Positions 12,734 through 33,902 of a DNA stretch of 64,000 nt are shown piece by piece. Source of the DNA: Sapria himalayana (Eukaryota > Streptophyta > Magnoliopsida > Malpighiales > Rafflesiaceae); assembly GCA_029783825.1 (NCBI GenBank), contig JAREIK010005907.1, positions 1-64,000 on the forward strand, in the 5' to 3' direction. The notes beneath the pieces are model-generated. The model was not told the origin of the DNA, searched no databases, and saw only the letters and a list, made by a program, of their open reading frames with translations. Numbering within the stretch: the first letter of the stretch is position 1; every line of letters begins with the position of its first letter. A program made the translations under genes and the position numbers.

Positions 12734-13369
12734 TTGTCATCCCCAGCACAACTCGATAAATTTGGCCACGACCAACACATATATGCTTTTTTCTCATTTA
12801 AATTTGTAGTTGCACATTGTTTATCAATGGATGCCCTTATATAGCCTCGCCAATTGCAACTACAATTATCAGAAATATAAATAAAAAAAATTATTTTTTT
12901 TAAATATTTGTTAGCTGTAATTTTCATCCAATTGTTATGGACAGAAATCCAATGGTTATTGGATTTATGTTTAATGAAATATCAAAAAAAATTATTATTA
13001 AAACTTTTCTATAAATAAGATGTTGATATTTATAGTATTTTACACTAAAATTTTTATATATATTTTTTGTCTCTCTATATAAAATTTTATTTTGTAATAG
13101 TGAGCTCGCATATTATTATAATATTTTTTATTTATAACTCGAGTAATTTGAAATTGTAAATTAATATTGATTGGCAAGCATTCTTATTAGTATTTGGCCT
13201 TGGATATTTGTGGACTTGTTGGACACATTGAGGTGCGCACACATTAATTTATTTGAAATTCTTTTTTATTCAAGTTTATCACATAAATAAAAATTTAAAA
13301 ATAATTTTCGCTTACTTAAAATTCTCTAAATATATTAAAAAAAAATAAAAAAAGGATATTATTAAAATA

Positions 13370-14240
13370 TAGATCTAGATATAGATAATAACAACGCGAC
13401 TAAAAGATTTGAGATAGGGTTATCACATCTCTATTGAGTAATGCCTGAGTCGTAGCATCAAGGTCTGACTGAGGAAGTCATTCTTTCTTTAATCTCCCGG
13501 TTCTACCTCTGGATCCTCTGCCTGCTTTGTGTCGCTCAAAGCGTCGATGATATCTTTTCGAGCAAGCAATCGAAGTCAATCAAGCTGTCATAGGTTGGTC
13601 TCGACCTCAACATCCAAAAAATTTAAGGATGATTGAACATTTATAGTATGACTCATTTTAAGATAATTAAAAATAAAATTTCTACGAGGGCTGAAGAATA
13701 TTTGATAAGTGGTGTGGTGTGGTGTGTGTGAGTATTAGTGGTACTAGATACTTTAAGAGATATGTCGAATAATTCACCAAAAAATATGGTACGTTAGATC
13801 TCAAACAAATCTAACTGAGTATAAGTATTGATGTCTTTGAATATGAATTAATTTTAAGTTTATTAACTTATTTTATTTATTATGATGAGCTTGTAATAAA
13901 AGATATGATTAAGTTTATTATTAGCACGAGTCTTTTAATTAGATTTTGGGAAGATGCTCGACTACTTGATTCTATACACATCTACTCTTAATTCGCTTAT
14001 CATAAGATTCCTAGCACGATCAGTAGGAATGAAATAATAAAAAATCATAAAATATAAAAATAATTAGTAATTAATAAATTTAGAATACAAAGATTCATTG
14101 TTGTCCAATATTTGAACTAGTCATGATTATAATACATTCATAAACATTGCCATTGACTTTGTTAATATATGCAAAAATTAAATAAAAAAAATTAGAATTT
14201 AATGAGATTTTATTTTCACGATTACTTATAATTTATGATG
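13370..14240 (+). pseudogene. hAT transposase remnant, copy C (BED finger and N-terminal part)
   Basis: Near 13735-13770 the frame reads GTRYFKRYVE, matching the GTS-x-LKRH-x-x-C end of a plant hAT BED zinc finger. 13910-13960 encodes MIKFIIST then LIRFWEDARLLD, matching the following region of the family. 14120-14160 reads TSHDYNTFINIAIDFVN, matching the 'yi-x-lTAHfID' block. It then decays, and the catalytic C-terminal half seen in copies A and B is missing. The ~400 bases upstream (12930-13340) look like the same 5' leader as at 5700-5950. Confidence 0.6.
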
Positions 14241-14839
14241 AAGTGAATTTAATTACTAATTTTTTTATTGAAGCTTTGCGATGATACTTGCTTGATTTTT
14301 TTTCTCAATGTTGCATAGACATGATATTCATATATTATTATAGATGGAAAATTGTGAACATATATGTTGCATTTCTTGTTTTTTCTATACATTTTTAAGT
14401 TTTCGAGTGAAAAAATGTTTTTTTTTTTGTTTTAGTAACATAGCCAAACCAATAAATAAATATAATCTTCATCGGCTTGATATCCCACGTGCATATATAT
14501 GTGCGCGTGCGCATATATGAGTGCATTAAGGGATCATTAAAGATAAATAATGACAATATCGTAGGATCAATGAGCACGAAATAAATCTATTGGGTCATCC
14601 AGCATGTTTGTTTTGTTAATAATGGTGAAAATTACAATTATGGTTCCATCATTCAATACGTTTGGCTATATTTTTATTAAAATACAAATAAACCCCTGGC
14701 TCTATATGATATAACAATATAGTGCTCATCATATTTCTGATCATGTACACTATTTCAACTTAACTTCCCACATGAAATTTCAATATTTTGTTTCTTGAAC
14801 AACACACATTTCTTTGTTAAGGTAGTATTATATTTACAG
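14240..14839 (+). other. end of the intron preceding the first visible SRP54 exon
   Basis: AT-rich sequence with a pyrimidine-poor end and acceptor 'tatttacag' at 14831-14839. No exon for the SRP54 N-terminus, promoter or RNA gene was recognised here. Confidence 0.4.
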
Positions 14840-22547
<7,708 letters not shown>

Positions 22548-24300
22548 CCTTCCCCTTTTTATCTTCTCCCCCCTCCCATAATGCTCATACGCGCACACGC
22601 ACACACACACACACATGCATATACATATGTATGTATGTATAGTGAGAGAGAGAGAGAGAGAGAGAGAGATTACTGCTTCGTAGTTGGTTTGTGGTAAAAG
22701 TAATTGATGGTGGCGTCACTTTTTTATTCTCACAATAAGATGATTAGTTATCCCAAATATCTATATTGTAGGCTATTTATAAGTGTAATGAGATATGTTG
22801 TAAATATATGTGTATAGTTGTTTGTTGTAATATATTTCTTTGGGGTACGTAATATGTACATGTATTTTAATATTTTTTAATAGTAATATATGATTTTAGG
22901 ATTTAATAATATTTTTTTTCTTTTTTTTTTCTTTTTTTTCTTTTTTTTTTTTTTTTTTCTTTTTTTGAATTATGGGTGTCTTAGCTGTGTTCTAATAGAT
23001 AATCTATGAATCATGTTCTTGAAGCTCACTAGTATCATCATGGCCAATTCATGGGGTTGTCTTATATTTTAATTATTTTTTTTTTCTTTTTTTTATATAA
23101 GTATTATTATTGATCAAATACTTTTAATTTTGGAGTTCTTATGAAATTTAAATTTTAGTATTTATTTAATTGCACGCATTATGATTTGGGTATGTTTTAT
23201 ATTATTTGTTTGGTCAGTTTGGAAGGGATTTTTAATTTATTTTTCAATAATTTAATTGTGTTGAATTTAGGTAATTTTTGTAGTATAATATTGTTTGTAA
23301 TTGATGATTTTCTATATAAATAATATCAAATATTTTCATAATATTAATTAATATATTGCTATTATTAGTATCAACTTTTTGTTCATTTATATTAATTATG
23401 TGTAACATTATATATTCAATGAATATTACTATTATTTCAATATATGTGGCATCATTATTTTTAGTGATTGATAACATTTTTTATATCTTGATGATATAAA
23501 TCTCATGTGTGTTTTTTAGAAATCATTGTTATTCCAAATCTTGTTGATATCTTGACTATTTAAACATAAAATCAAACTTTTAAAAAAAATAAAAAATTAA
23601 AAAATAAAAATTAAAAATATAAAAAAATAAAAATATAAAAAATAAAAATATAAAAAAATAAAAAAAATTTAAAAATATTAAAAAAATTAAAATATAAAAA
23701 AATTTAAAAAATTAGAAAAAATTAAAATATTTAAATAATAATTAAAATATTTAAAAAAAATTAAAAAACAATAAAAAAATAAAAAAAATATAAAAAAACT
23801 AAAAAATATAAAAATATATTTAAAAAATCAAACATTCTTTCTCCATTTCCGCTTTAATGTAACTTTGGGTTTGGGTGTCGTTATATCTTCTATAACTCAT
23901 ATTTTACATATTTTTGTGTGTGTGTATTATATATATATATATATATCAAAATACTATCAAAAATTATATTATACTATGAAAAATCTAATTAATTGCTTAC
24001 CACTTATATATTAACTTGATAAAAAATATATTGTTTCATTATTTTGAATTTCATAATTAATATTTGAGTGCATCAGATACAAATAATTTAACAAAAGATT
24101 TTTATTTTCAAAATTTTTAAAAAAAACACAAAAAATGAAAATTATTAAATTTTGGAACAATCAAACACATAAAACCGATTTTGCCCCACAATTTCTAATT
24201 TAGAAACAATTAATTTTTAATTAGTTAATATTTGATGCAACGAAACAAAAATCCCGCCAAAAAACAAAAACAAAAAAAGACTTATCTAAAGACAAAGCTT
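22548..24300. other. SRP54 3' flank and AT-rich intergenic sequence
   Basis: After the stop there are CA, GA and T-rich runs (22590-22670, 22910-22970). An A-rich low-complexity stretch follows at 23580-23830. No gene or RNA was recognised. The SRP54 poly(A) site is probably within the first few hundred bases but no single signal stands out. Confidence 0.5.
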
Positions 24301-24307
24301 CGTTCGT

Positions 24308-24319
24308 CTATATAAAATA
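24308..24319 (+). promoter_or_regulatory. candidate TATA box of the APD-like gene
   Basis: CTATATAAAATA matches the plant TATA consensus and lies at the change from AT-rich DNA to a GC-balanced leader, about 370 bases before the proposed start codon at 24688. Inferred from position and sequence only. Confidence 0.4.
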
Positions 24320-24687
24320 TCTTCACAATATTTGTGCTTTCCCTTTTCTGGGGCATCTGCTTTGCCAAAAGGGGAACTGCTAAGTGCTACCTCACGATCA
24401 CTGTTTTCAGGGGACGAGGGCGATCAGGGAATTTTCGTGAGCATGGCATTAAACGCAACTTCCCCACCAACTCGCAACTACCTTTCGGAGGGGGACTGTC
24501 CGGTGATGGAAAGAGTGTCTCCCGTGCTTCACCTTCAGCTGTGTTCTTCATGGGTTCTACCGGTCATCGGCTTGAAGGTGTGTTCGTTAATGTCTCATCC
24601 TTTCAATTAGGGCTTCTGCCTTCTATCCCCGTGCACAGCTGCACCACTTTTCCTAACTGCCCGCGACCTGCGTCCCGTAGAATTCCG

Positions 24688-27600
24688 ATGCCGGAGCTTG
24701 ATCAGAGCTTGATCTCCCCACATTGATCAACGAAGGTTCTTCCCCGTTTCCTCCAGAACGCGCGCATCCTTCTGCCACGACATCCGAGCCGTTGCAGAAT
24801 CACCAAGGAGACGACGGTCACAGTCGAGTTCAGATACCAGACCGCGACGAGTTCAGATCACCGGTGCTGCCGCAGCAACGTGTAGGGATTTCTTATCGAG
24901 GAAACTTGTTTAACATCGACGACGCGCCCATGATACAGGATGATACCTGGTCTTGTGTCATAGTCGTCCTCACTTTTTGGTTTTTTGGTTCGTATTCCCG
25001 CATCCTTGCTTTTCTTTGAATTTGGTTCTTTCTATATTTATCCTGGTACATTGGTGATCTCTTGGAAGGCATGTTTGACACCAAACGCATTCCGCAGTCA
25101 CTATTATGTTCTGTAATCGAAGTGTTTGTAATTTTTTTTGTTCAGCCACTTTTTTATCAATGACGTGCCGCTAGATGATTTTGCAGAAATGTGCCATGAT
25201 CCTTTGTTTTGCAGCTTCAATGACTTTGATTTTAGGGTTCTATGGTGCTGTAAATTTGAGAATTGGACCAGGTTGCTCTTTTCTCGTTCAACCTAATCCT
25301 CTTTTTGTTCAATCCGTAAAGGTAATGTGTTATTTTTGCTGTGTCATGCTTCCTACTTCTCTTACTTATTACGAACTCGTGGAAATGGACAGGTAGAGAA
25401 CTTGGAAGGTACCAGCCGTGGTTTAATGCTCTATGGACTGTATAACCTGCCATTGCTAGACGTAGTGATAACTTGGTCTGCAACTACTAATGCTACTGTT
25501 TTAGCAGACTCCCACATGGCAAGTTTTATTTTATTTTTTGTTATTTTGTTTGTTACTTCCCTAGTAATCTATTTAGGATTGAAAATGCTTTTTTCCTCAT
25601 CTAGGAATGGACATATTTTCTGAATGAGGGATCCCAATTAAACATATCATACAATGTGAATTCCAATTCCTCACTCTTCCTTATAGTTGCACAAGGTACA
25701 ATCTACTAGCTTTCTATAATTTTCTTCTTCATGCTAGCATCTTCAATCTTCGTCGCCATGGCATGCATATGATAATCTCAACTACTCTTATGTATGTAAA
25801 AAAAATTACTGGCTGTAAACTATAGCTGATGAGAATTATTTCTGAATATAGGTTTTTTATTCTGATTCTATTTTTTTTACTAGCAATACGGTGATTTATT
25901 TATAGGTTATAGTTTATCCTCATAAAACTAAAATTAAAAATCATTATTACTCATAAAAGTAATTGTTAACTCTTTATATTTTATCTTTCGCATTAAAAAC
26001 AGATATTTAATGTTTATTTAACAAGATTTTTTCATAAACTTAAATGTTTCTTTCATCTTTCATGCTGAGTAATCTTTTGCAGTTGTCGAGTAGTATTGTA
26101 GCTAATGGTTTGGTGAAGACATCTGCGACTTAGTCTCAACTTGTCACGTGTACTAATTCTATATTTTATTTATTCACTTGATCTCGGATGAAATGAAAGT
26201 AAATATCAATATACTTGCTTCTCTCATGATTCATCAGGTTCTTGCTCAACTCAATTGTTGATTTGTAGTCAATTTGTATCTTAGTTGTACTGAGTTGTTT
26301 CATCTTGTCCAATAAATTTCTGAGGCATATCGCATAACATACACACAAAGATGCTGTCACATATTCAGTTTCACATGTTGAGAGTGTCATGATTGGTTGT
26401 TTCTTTGAAAATCATATAAATGATGTGTCACCCATAAAAATACATAATCCTATGTACTTTTCTGATCGTACAAATCTCTGCATCAATCACTGTCGGAGTA
26501 TTCTACCAACTTGTAATCTTTCGTATTTGTATAGATTAACCTGAGTGACATTGTTTCTTTGATGTGCCGTTAGATTTGCTTTAATGCCTTCCAATATGAA
26601 TAGATTGGCTCTCTCATGAATCGATTTACAATGCTGACACTTAATGTAAGGTTTGATCTTGTGTATGTAAGATAGCGAAGGAATGCTTTTCATGAGATTC
26701 TAGTATTTGCTTGTGTTGACTCGTTCTTCTTTATCAAACTTAGAGAGTTTTACACCTGATTTTATTGGTGTTGAAATTAGATTGCAATACTATATCTAGT
26801 ATTTCTTCAAAATCTTCTTTGTATGTGTCTCTTGGGATACAAAGATGCTTATCTTTCCTTGTTTTATCTTTAGACCAAGGAAAAACTTTATCGAGTCTAA
26901 ATTTATCATCTCGAATTTTTGTGTCATTGTGCTCTTAAACTTTTGTATCATTTTATTATTTTTTTCATAAAAATGAGATAAAATAAAGAGCAACAAATAA
27001 TATTTTACCTTTATTTTTCTTTACATAAAGGGCATGTTCGTAGGGATATTGCTCGAACCTATTCTTTTTTGAAGTATGTATCGATATAAGTATTTCACGC
27101 CAACAATGTTTGTTTTAACTCATAAAGTGTTTTTTTTTCAATTGTAACACTTTCTTTTTTTTTCTCCAATTTCATGTACTCGGTTGATTGTTTAATATAA
27201 ATTTTTTCTTCAAACATATTATTTAGGAATGTTGACTTGACATTCATTTGTAATATTTGTCATTTGAATTTAGCTGCTTGTGAAATGAATAATTTGATTG
27301 TCTTTATTCTTCTAACGGCAGCAAATACACCTCGTCATAGTTGATTCTTACCTTTTGCTTGTATCTTTTTACTATAAGTCTTACTTTATCTCATTTTATC
27401 TCTCATTGAGCATTTATCTTTCTCTTAAACACCTACTTGATATCAATGAGCTGAGTTTTTTTCGGTAATTTTGCTAATTCCCATGTGTTATTGTGATTAT
27501 TACTTTAATTTCCTCGTTCATGGCAGTTTGTCACTTGTCTTGCATTGCATGTTCAAAACATAAATTATCAGAATCTACCAAAAGACATACAATATATATA

Positions 27601-30600
27601 TCTCATTTGTCGAATTATAAAAATTTTGTAAGCTTCGTATTTTGGGTTGTCTTAGTTCATTTTCATCATTAATGTTTTCATAATTTTTCGGTATACTTGT
27701 TGCCATATCAATTGATCATTCTCCAATTTTGATGATATCTTCTTTTGCTTTATTCTAATTTTTTTCATTTACTTCATGAACTCGTATATCACGGCTCACT
27801 AAAATCATCTTGCTTATCGGGTCGAATAGCTTGTATCCTTTTATTTTTTCTTATCATACTCATAAAAATATTATTTATTTTTATCTTCGAGCTTTGTCTT
27901 TGCTTCCGTATAGTACGTGTGAATAGGCCAAACTGTTGAATACGAGATGAGAGACTGTCGATTTTTGTGTTTCTCTGTCTTGTGGTCTTTGATCATACAA
28001 CTTCACATGTGGACACCGATTTAAACATAGATGGTTCATTGTATGACTTTCGCTCAATTTTTTTGGTATTTTCTTACTTTTGAGCATTGACAAAACCCAT
28101 ATCAAGAATGATCCGGTTCTTACTCTCGATCATATCATTTTGCTGTGGAGAGTACGGTGCAGTTAGAAATTGTCTTATGCCTTGCTCCACGTAATACTCC
28201 ATTAAAATTGTCGAAGTATATTCGCAACTCCTATCGTACAGTATAGATTGATGCATCTATCGATTGCCTTTTCCACCAGCATTTTGAATTTTTTGAACAT
28301 CTCAAATGTCTCAGATTTTTCTTCAAAAAATAAGTTCTAGCTTTTTGAGAATAGATATATTTTTCATTATTGATCGATACTTTGGTTAGGAGTGTCTGCT
28401 CAAGTGTCTCTTCCTTCTTCTTTTCTTCTTCTTCTTACAATATTCATGTGCCATTAGGGAACCTACTAGCCCATCGACCGTGAACGTTGTTAGATCATTT
28501 GACTCTTTTATGGCACATACCATATTCTCGAAACTATTGGTTAACGATCTCATAATTTATTTCACGACCCGTATAATAACTTTTCTCTGCCTTGGTGAGC
28601 TGATGATCACCACGGTTTGAACATGCGTGATGTAATTTGACACACCTCCTGACTCTATCTTCATGCCTTAACTCGTTGCGAAGAGTCAAAGATGAACTTG
28701 CGTAACTCGGTCGGCTTTTTTTGTACGCAGCCTCCAAGATGATCCAGTTCTTTTGAAGTTTTCGCATTCGTAATCTTCTTAAAATCTGACTCATCAACAG
28801 CTCTGAACAGCTTGTATAATGATATTTTATTTTTGATCATGTTTCTTTTAAGTCTTATTTTGAGTCGTATGACATTTAGTAGATTTGGTTCTTCGAAACT
28901 TTCTTGAATCACCTCCCAACAATTCACAGAATTGAGAAGAGCTTTCATTTGGATACTCTAATTCTCGTAGTTCACCTTCGTTAATCGGGGCAGCGGGATA
29001 TTATTGATTATACTTCATCTATCTGATACCAATTTGTTAAAAAAAATTGTTGGCTGTGAATTATAACTGAGGATAATTATTTTTGAAAAGAGGTTATAGT
29101 TTATCATCATAAATGAAAATTTAAAAATTATTATTACCCATAAGAGGAACTGCTGATTCTGATTTCATCTTCCGCATTAAAAATAATTAATATTTATTTA
29201 ACAATGCAGAGGTAGGTAAACATGGACACTTGTATTCCTCTTGGTTTATAGGAGAGATTGAAAATAAGGATTTCATGGGTAAGCTACAAATAATTTTTAT
29301 TGGTAAAAATATCCATCATTTGGAGGCGATTGACTAACTCAGATTCTCTCATCACACGAGCTATTAGTATCTCCTAGGAGCTTGGCAAGGGTAAATTTGC
29401 TTTTACTAGATAACTGAATTTTTTATGTATCTACTTATATATTGCAAGACTCGATAATTAAAACGAAGTTTCATGGGGATATGAGCATAATGAATTTGTT
29501 ATTATTAGAGCATCCCATTTTCTTTTTAGCTATTTTAGCTAGTCAAACATAAAAAAATCTTCTCTAATTTACTCTCTATTTTACTCTATGTTTTCTTTAC
29601 TCAAATGGCTCAACAAATGTAGAGAGCCAATTGAGCTCTCTAAATCTTTTTTTTTTTTTCTCTCTCTATATAATGCTTGACTTTTTAAAAAAATATTAGA
29701 AGTTAGCATAAAATAAAGAGTGATTGGAGTGATTCTAAAAAATTGCTGACTAAAATAGAATAATATTTAAATATATTTAAGTAATTTAAATTATAAATTG
29801 AGCTCAATTTATAATTTCAATAATATTGCTTAATTACTATGTAATTTTTATCCAAAATCATGTAATTTTCTTTTTTAATTAATCATGTAATTTTTTTTCT
29901 TTTTATTAAAAATAAAAAAAATGGTTTTCAAATACACATAATTCTATATTAATGCTTCAACTCAAACAATAACACGCATGAAATAATGAAATGAAAATAA
30001 TAATAATTAATAATAATAATAATAATACAAAAATAACCATTTATTGTAATTTTAATTGTATGTATCTGATGGTATGTCATGATCTGTCTCCAATTATTGG
30101 TCGTATTTGCTTTATTATTATTTTTATAATAATTAAAAAAAAAATATTCCCAAACAATAATTATTAATCACGGGAATCTGATGGGATGTGTCTGGTTCAT
30201 GTTCTTGCAGGTGATGAAGAAATTGCCAGGTGGCTCGAGGACCCATCGTATCCAAACACGACTCTCTCGTGGAATCTCATTTACGGTCCATACTTTTCCC
30301 GCGCCTTTGTCCTGAACTCTCTGAGCCGTATAAACTCGCAGACTAACCGTCTCTTCATAGGAGGCGGTGTTTTGGAGAAGACTATAGTGACGTCATCAAG
30401 CTACTATATTGCCATGGGGAACCTCAACTCCGAGTCCATATCGGTAATTTTGTATACCCATGATTTACATTTACATACTTTTGTATAATTTCATAATTTA
30501 TATATATATATACACACACACACGTATACATACACACGCGTATATATAATCCTAACAGGTGCAGTTAAACCTTAGTGTAAGAGCCATCTCATATAACACA

Positions 30601-31484
30601 TCGGAGGCGTATTACCAGTGTAGATTCTCTCATGGCTCGTGCCGTTCGAGCATTTTGTTTCCCAGAGGAAATTTTCTCGTCTTAACATCACCTGCCCCAA
30701 GCTATGCCAACACATCACTTCGAGAACTGGTAATTCGTGCGTGTTATGTGTGCGTGTCAGGATGCTTGTGCACGTTTTTCATATATTTGTATATATATGT
30801 GTGCGCGCGCGCGCGTGTGTAAGCATATGTTTGATGCAGGAATCTTTCAGTGACGAGTGGTACGTGAAACTATCTTATGGCCCAAGATGGTCAACGTATT
30901 TATTTGGCATAGGTATGAATTGATCCGTGTGTGTTTGTGTGTGTGTGTGTTAGTGTTTTTTTTTGGGGCCTTGGGCTCTCTTGATGTTGGATTTGGTGGG
31001 TGGCCCGCGTGGGCTAGTGGGGATGACTGTGCTGATGGTGGTGGTGTTCCACCTGTGGACCAAATTCGTCTGCACTCGTCGGCAGAGCGAGGACCAACAA
31101 TTTCGCCAAGAGAGATCCCCCCTGCTCCCGCAGAAAGACGAGGACCTCTCCAGCTGGGGCGGGTCCTCGTTCGAATCAATCTCCAACGAAGAGGCCGAGC
31201 CGGACAACCCGTCCGGACCAATCCAGACGGATGATAATAATACCCGGCGGCTGTGCGCCATCTGCTTTGATGCCCCCGAGACTGCTTCTTCTCCCCCTGC
31301 GGCCACTGTGTCACTTGTTTTGATTGCGGCTCTAGGTATCGCCCCCCTCCTCCAGACGCCCCCTCCGTTTGCTTTTCCTCTTCCTCAACCCCCCGTTTCT
31401 CTTTTCCGCAGAATCGCTGATGCCGGCACGTGCCCTATTTGCCGTCGAAGCATGAAAAAGGTAAGAAAGATTTTTACCGTCTAA
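24688..31484 (+). CDS. RING-finger membrane protein of the APD E3 ubiquitin ligase family, 9 exons, frame broken by 1-2 single-base gaps
   Basis: Similar to Arabidopsis APD1-4, endomembrane RING-type E3 ligases needed for pollen mitosis. Exons: 24688-24987, 25215-25321, 25393-25518, 25605-25695, 30211-30443, 30559-30729, 30840-30912, 31018-31335, 31412-31484. Order of features: Pro/Ser-rich N-terminus, first membrane span (VIVVLTFWFFASMTLILGFYG), large lumenal-type domain (PLLDVVITWS, WLEDPSYPNTTLSWNLIYG, YYIAMGNLNSE, DEWYVKLSYGPRW), second span (VGMTVLMVVVFHLW), acidic linker (LLPQKDEDLSSWG), C-terminal C3HC4 RING (RLCAICFDA, then CGHC, CPICR) ending KKVRKIFTV. Odd points: the RING exon lacks one C in the run 31273-31277, so the CGHC segment is in a different frame from RLCAICFDA. 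The conserved frame of exon 1 has no ATG unless the C run 24716-24719 is one base short. Intron 3 (25519-25604) has a GC donor. With both gaps counted the product would be about 497 residues. Either sequence errors or a recent pseudogene. Confidence 0.85.
25795..29203 (-). mobile_element. degenerate Ty1/copia retrotransposon in APD intron 4, antisense
   Basis: Two related LTRs bound the unit: 25795-26023 (229 bp, the 3' LTR) and 29035-29203 (169 bp, the 5' LTR), both TGT...AACA. The flanks ATGTA and ATGCA form a 5-bp target duplication with one mismatch. The primer-binding site (reverse complement TGGTATCAGA) is at 29022-29031, next to the 5' LTR, and matches initiator tRNA-Met. Reading leftward on the minus strand: gag (28661-28948, with MKALLNSVNCWEVIQESFEEP), integrase (28074-28256, with YSPQQNDMIESKNRIILDM; 27881-28105, with LNRCP and VSHLVFNSLAY), reverse transcriptase (about 27330 and 26796-26996, with FFLGLKIKQGKISIFVSQE), RNase H (26166-26390, with STCETEYV). 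The gag-integrase-RT-RNase H order is the copia order. At 3.4 kb it is internally deleted and all frames are broken. Confidence 0.92.
29204..30210 (+). other. remainder of APD intron 4
   Basis: AT-rich sequence with short TAA/AAT repeats near 30000; no further element or gene was recognised. Acceptor 'gttcttgcag' at 30201-30210. Confidence 0.5.
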
Positions 31485-32009
31485 CACACACACACACATA
31501 TTGTGTGTGTTTGTTAGAGAGAGAGAGAGAGAATAGAGAGAGAGAAAATAGTATTTTATATTGTTCATCGGATTTGTCACATTTTCATATTAGTATTGTT
31601 TTTTTTTTTTTTTTTCTTGATAATTTGGTGTATTTAATAAAAGTTTTGAAGTTAAATATATTTGGATGATAATAATAATATTGAGATTAATGATTAAGTA
31701 AGTTTTTATGCGGCATGGTCGAATTACTAATGATACGTTTTTTTTTTAAATAATAAGTAATTTGTAAAAAAATGAAAAATTGTGCTTATATTCTGGAAAT
31801 TACGATTGTTTTTTATTTTTTTTCAAAATGTAATTTCTTGCTGTAAATATCTGGTTAAATGTTGTTTGGCCCATGACTTATGAAAGGATTTATGCAAACC
31901 CTAAATCCACGTTGCTGATGAAAATTTCGGATTCAAAGCGGTTTTATTCGTAATATTTATTTCCGTTTTTTCTTTCATTACTAATTATGATTTGACGTTG
32001 TTTTAAAAT
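31485..32009. other. 3' flank of the APD-like gene
   Basis: (CA)n and (GA)n runs follow the stop codon. A possible poly(A) signal AATAAA occurs at 31636-31641, about 150 bases after the stop. The rest is AT-rich without recognisable genes. Confidence 0.4.
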
Positions 32010-32830
<821 letters not shown>

Positions 32831-33450
32831 GGGGGCTGAAGTTTGGCTCATGGATAACATAATTCCAAGGAGATGAATGCAGCGCCCTAAATCAATTTCT
32901 TCAGGTTTACCATTTGCTATGCCTGCCGTTCAATTCTCGTCGTGCGTTACAGGTAACAGTTGGTAATGCTGATACACATGCCTGTCATAACTGTTTATCC
33001 AGTTCTTGATCAGTCTGTGTCTGCCCGTTCTTGTTTGAATTCTCAACGAATTGCGAATTACTCGTATTTGAATTCGCCGTCTTCTAATTCATCTCTTCTT
33101 CATGATATTCTAATTCTTCTGCTCTTGATGAGATTCTGGCGTCTGCAAATTCATTCTTAACGTGAGATTGCGTGTTCTAATTCTTTGCATGTTATTAAAA
33201 CTAATTAGTGTTTATTGTTAAGAAATTTCATGATTAATTTGAAGTATATGACTATTATTAGAACTGCAACCTCACTCGTTTCTCTTCTTCATTGTGCCTT
33301 TCTCCGTCACGTGCCTCTTTTCCATTCCCTCCTCCACCCTCTTTCAGTTTAGCCTCTATTTTGTTGAGTATTGTTTACTGGTTTCTCGTTTCTCTTTTCA
33401 CGTGCCTTTCACGTGTTCTAGTTCATTATAATGTAACATATTCATATATA
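32831..33450. other. GC-balanced intergenic segment, no gene recognised
   Basis: More balanced in composition than its surroundings, with TTC-rich patches such as 'gccgtcttctaattcatctc'. No conserved frame, tRNA or splice pattern was recognised. It could be a decayed exon or a 5' end of a retroposon whose tail is the T tract, but nothing confirms that. Confidence 0.35.
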
Positions 33451-33850
33451 CATATATGAATATATATGTGTGTGTGTGTGTATGCGTATATATGCATTGT
33501 TTACATATGCACATACTACCTTGTATGTATGTATAACTAGGCATTCATGTATTATATATATTTATATAGATATGGAGATTTATGTAGTCTATATATATGT
33601 ATATATAGATATTTATATATGCATACATTATTATCTACACACACATATATATATATCTATATATAAATAGTTGTCTTTATATATGTATATATATTACATA
33701 TATATGGCCATGGTCGTATACAGTGTAATCTTAGTTTTATCATGGTGCTCTTTTTTATATTAAAATATTTCTACAACTAATGTTATTTTTATCGTATGTA
33801 ACAATTGTAAAGTTTATTTATATTACAACTAGTTGTCTTTATATATCTAT

Positions 33851-33902
<52 letters not shown>

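Noticed and set aside
24332..24726. Frames of 92 and 130 residues upstream of the APD exon 1
   Set aside because: Not conserved with the APD family and they overlap each other; most likely 5' leader. Only the last codons (MPELDQSLISP) are proposed as the true N-terminus.
30847..31314. Minus-strand frames of 118 and 155 residues
   Set aside because: Antisense shadows of the GC-rich APD exon 8; the + strand has the conserved membrane span and RING text.
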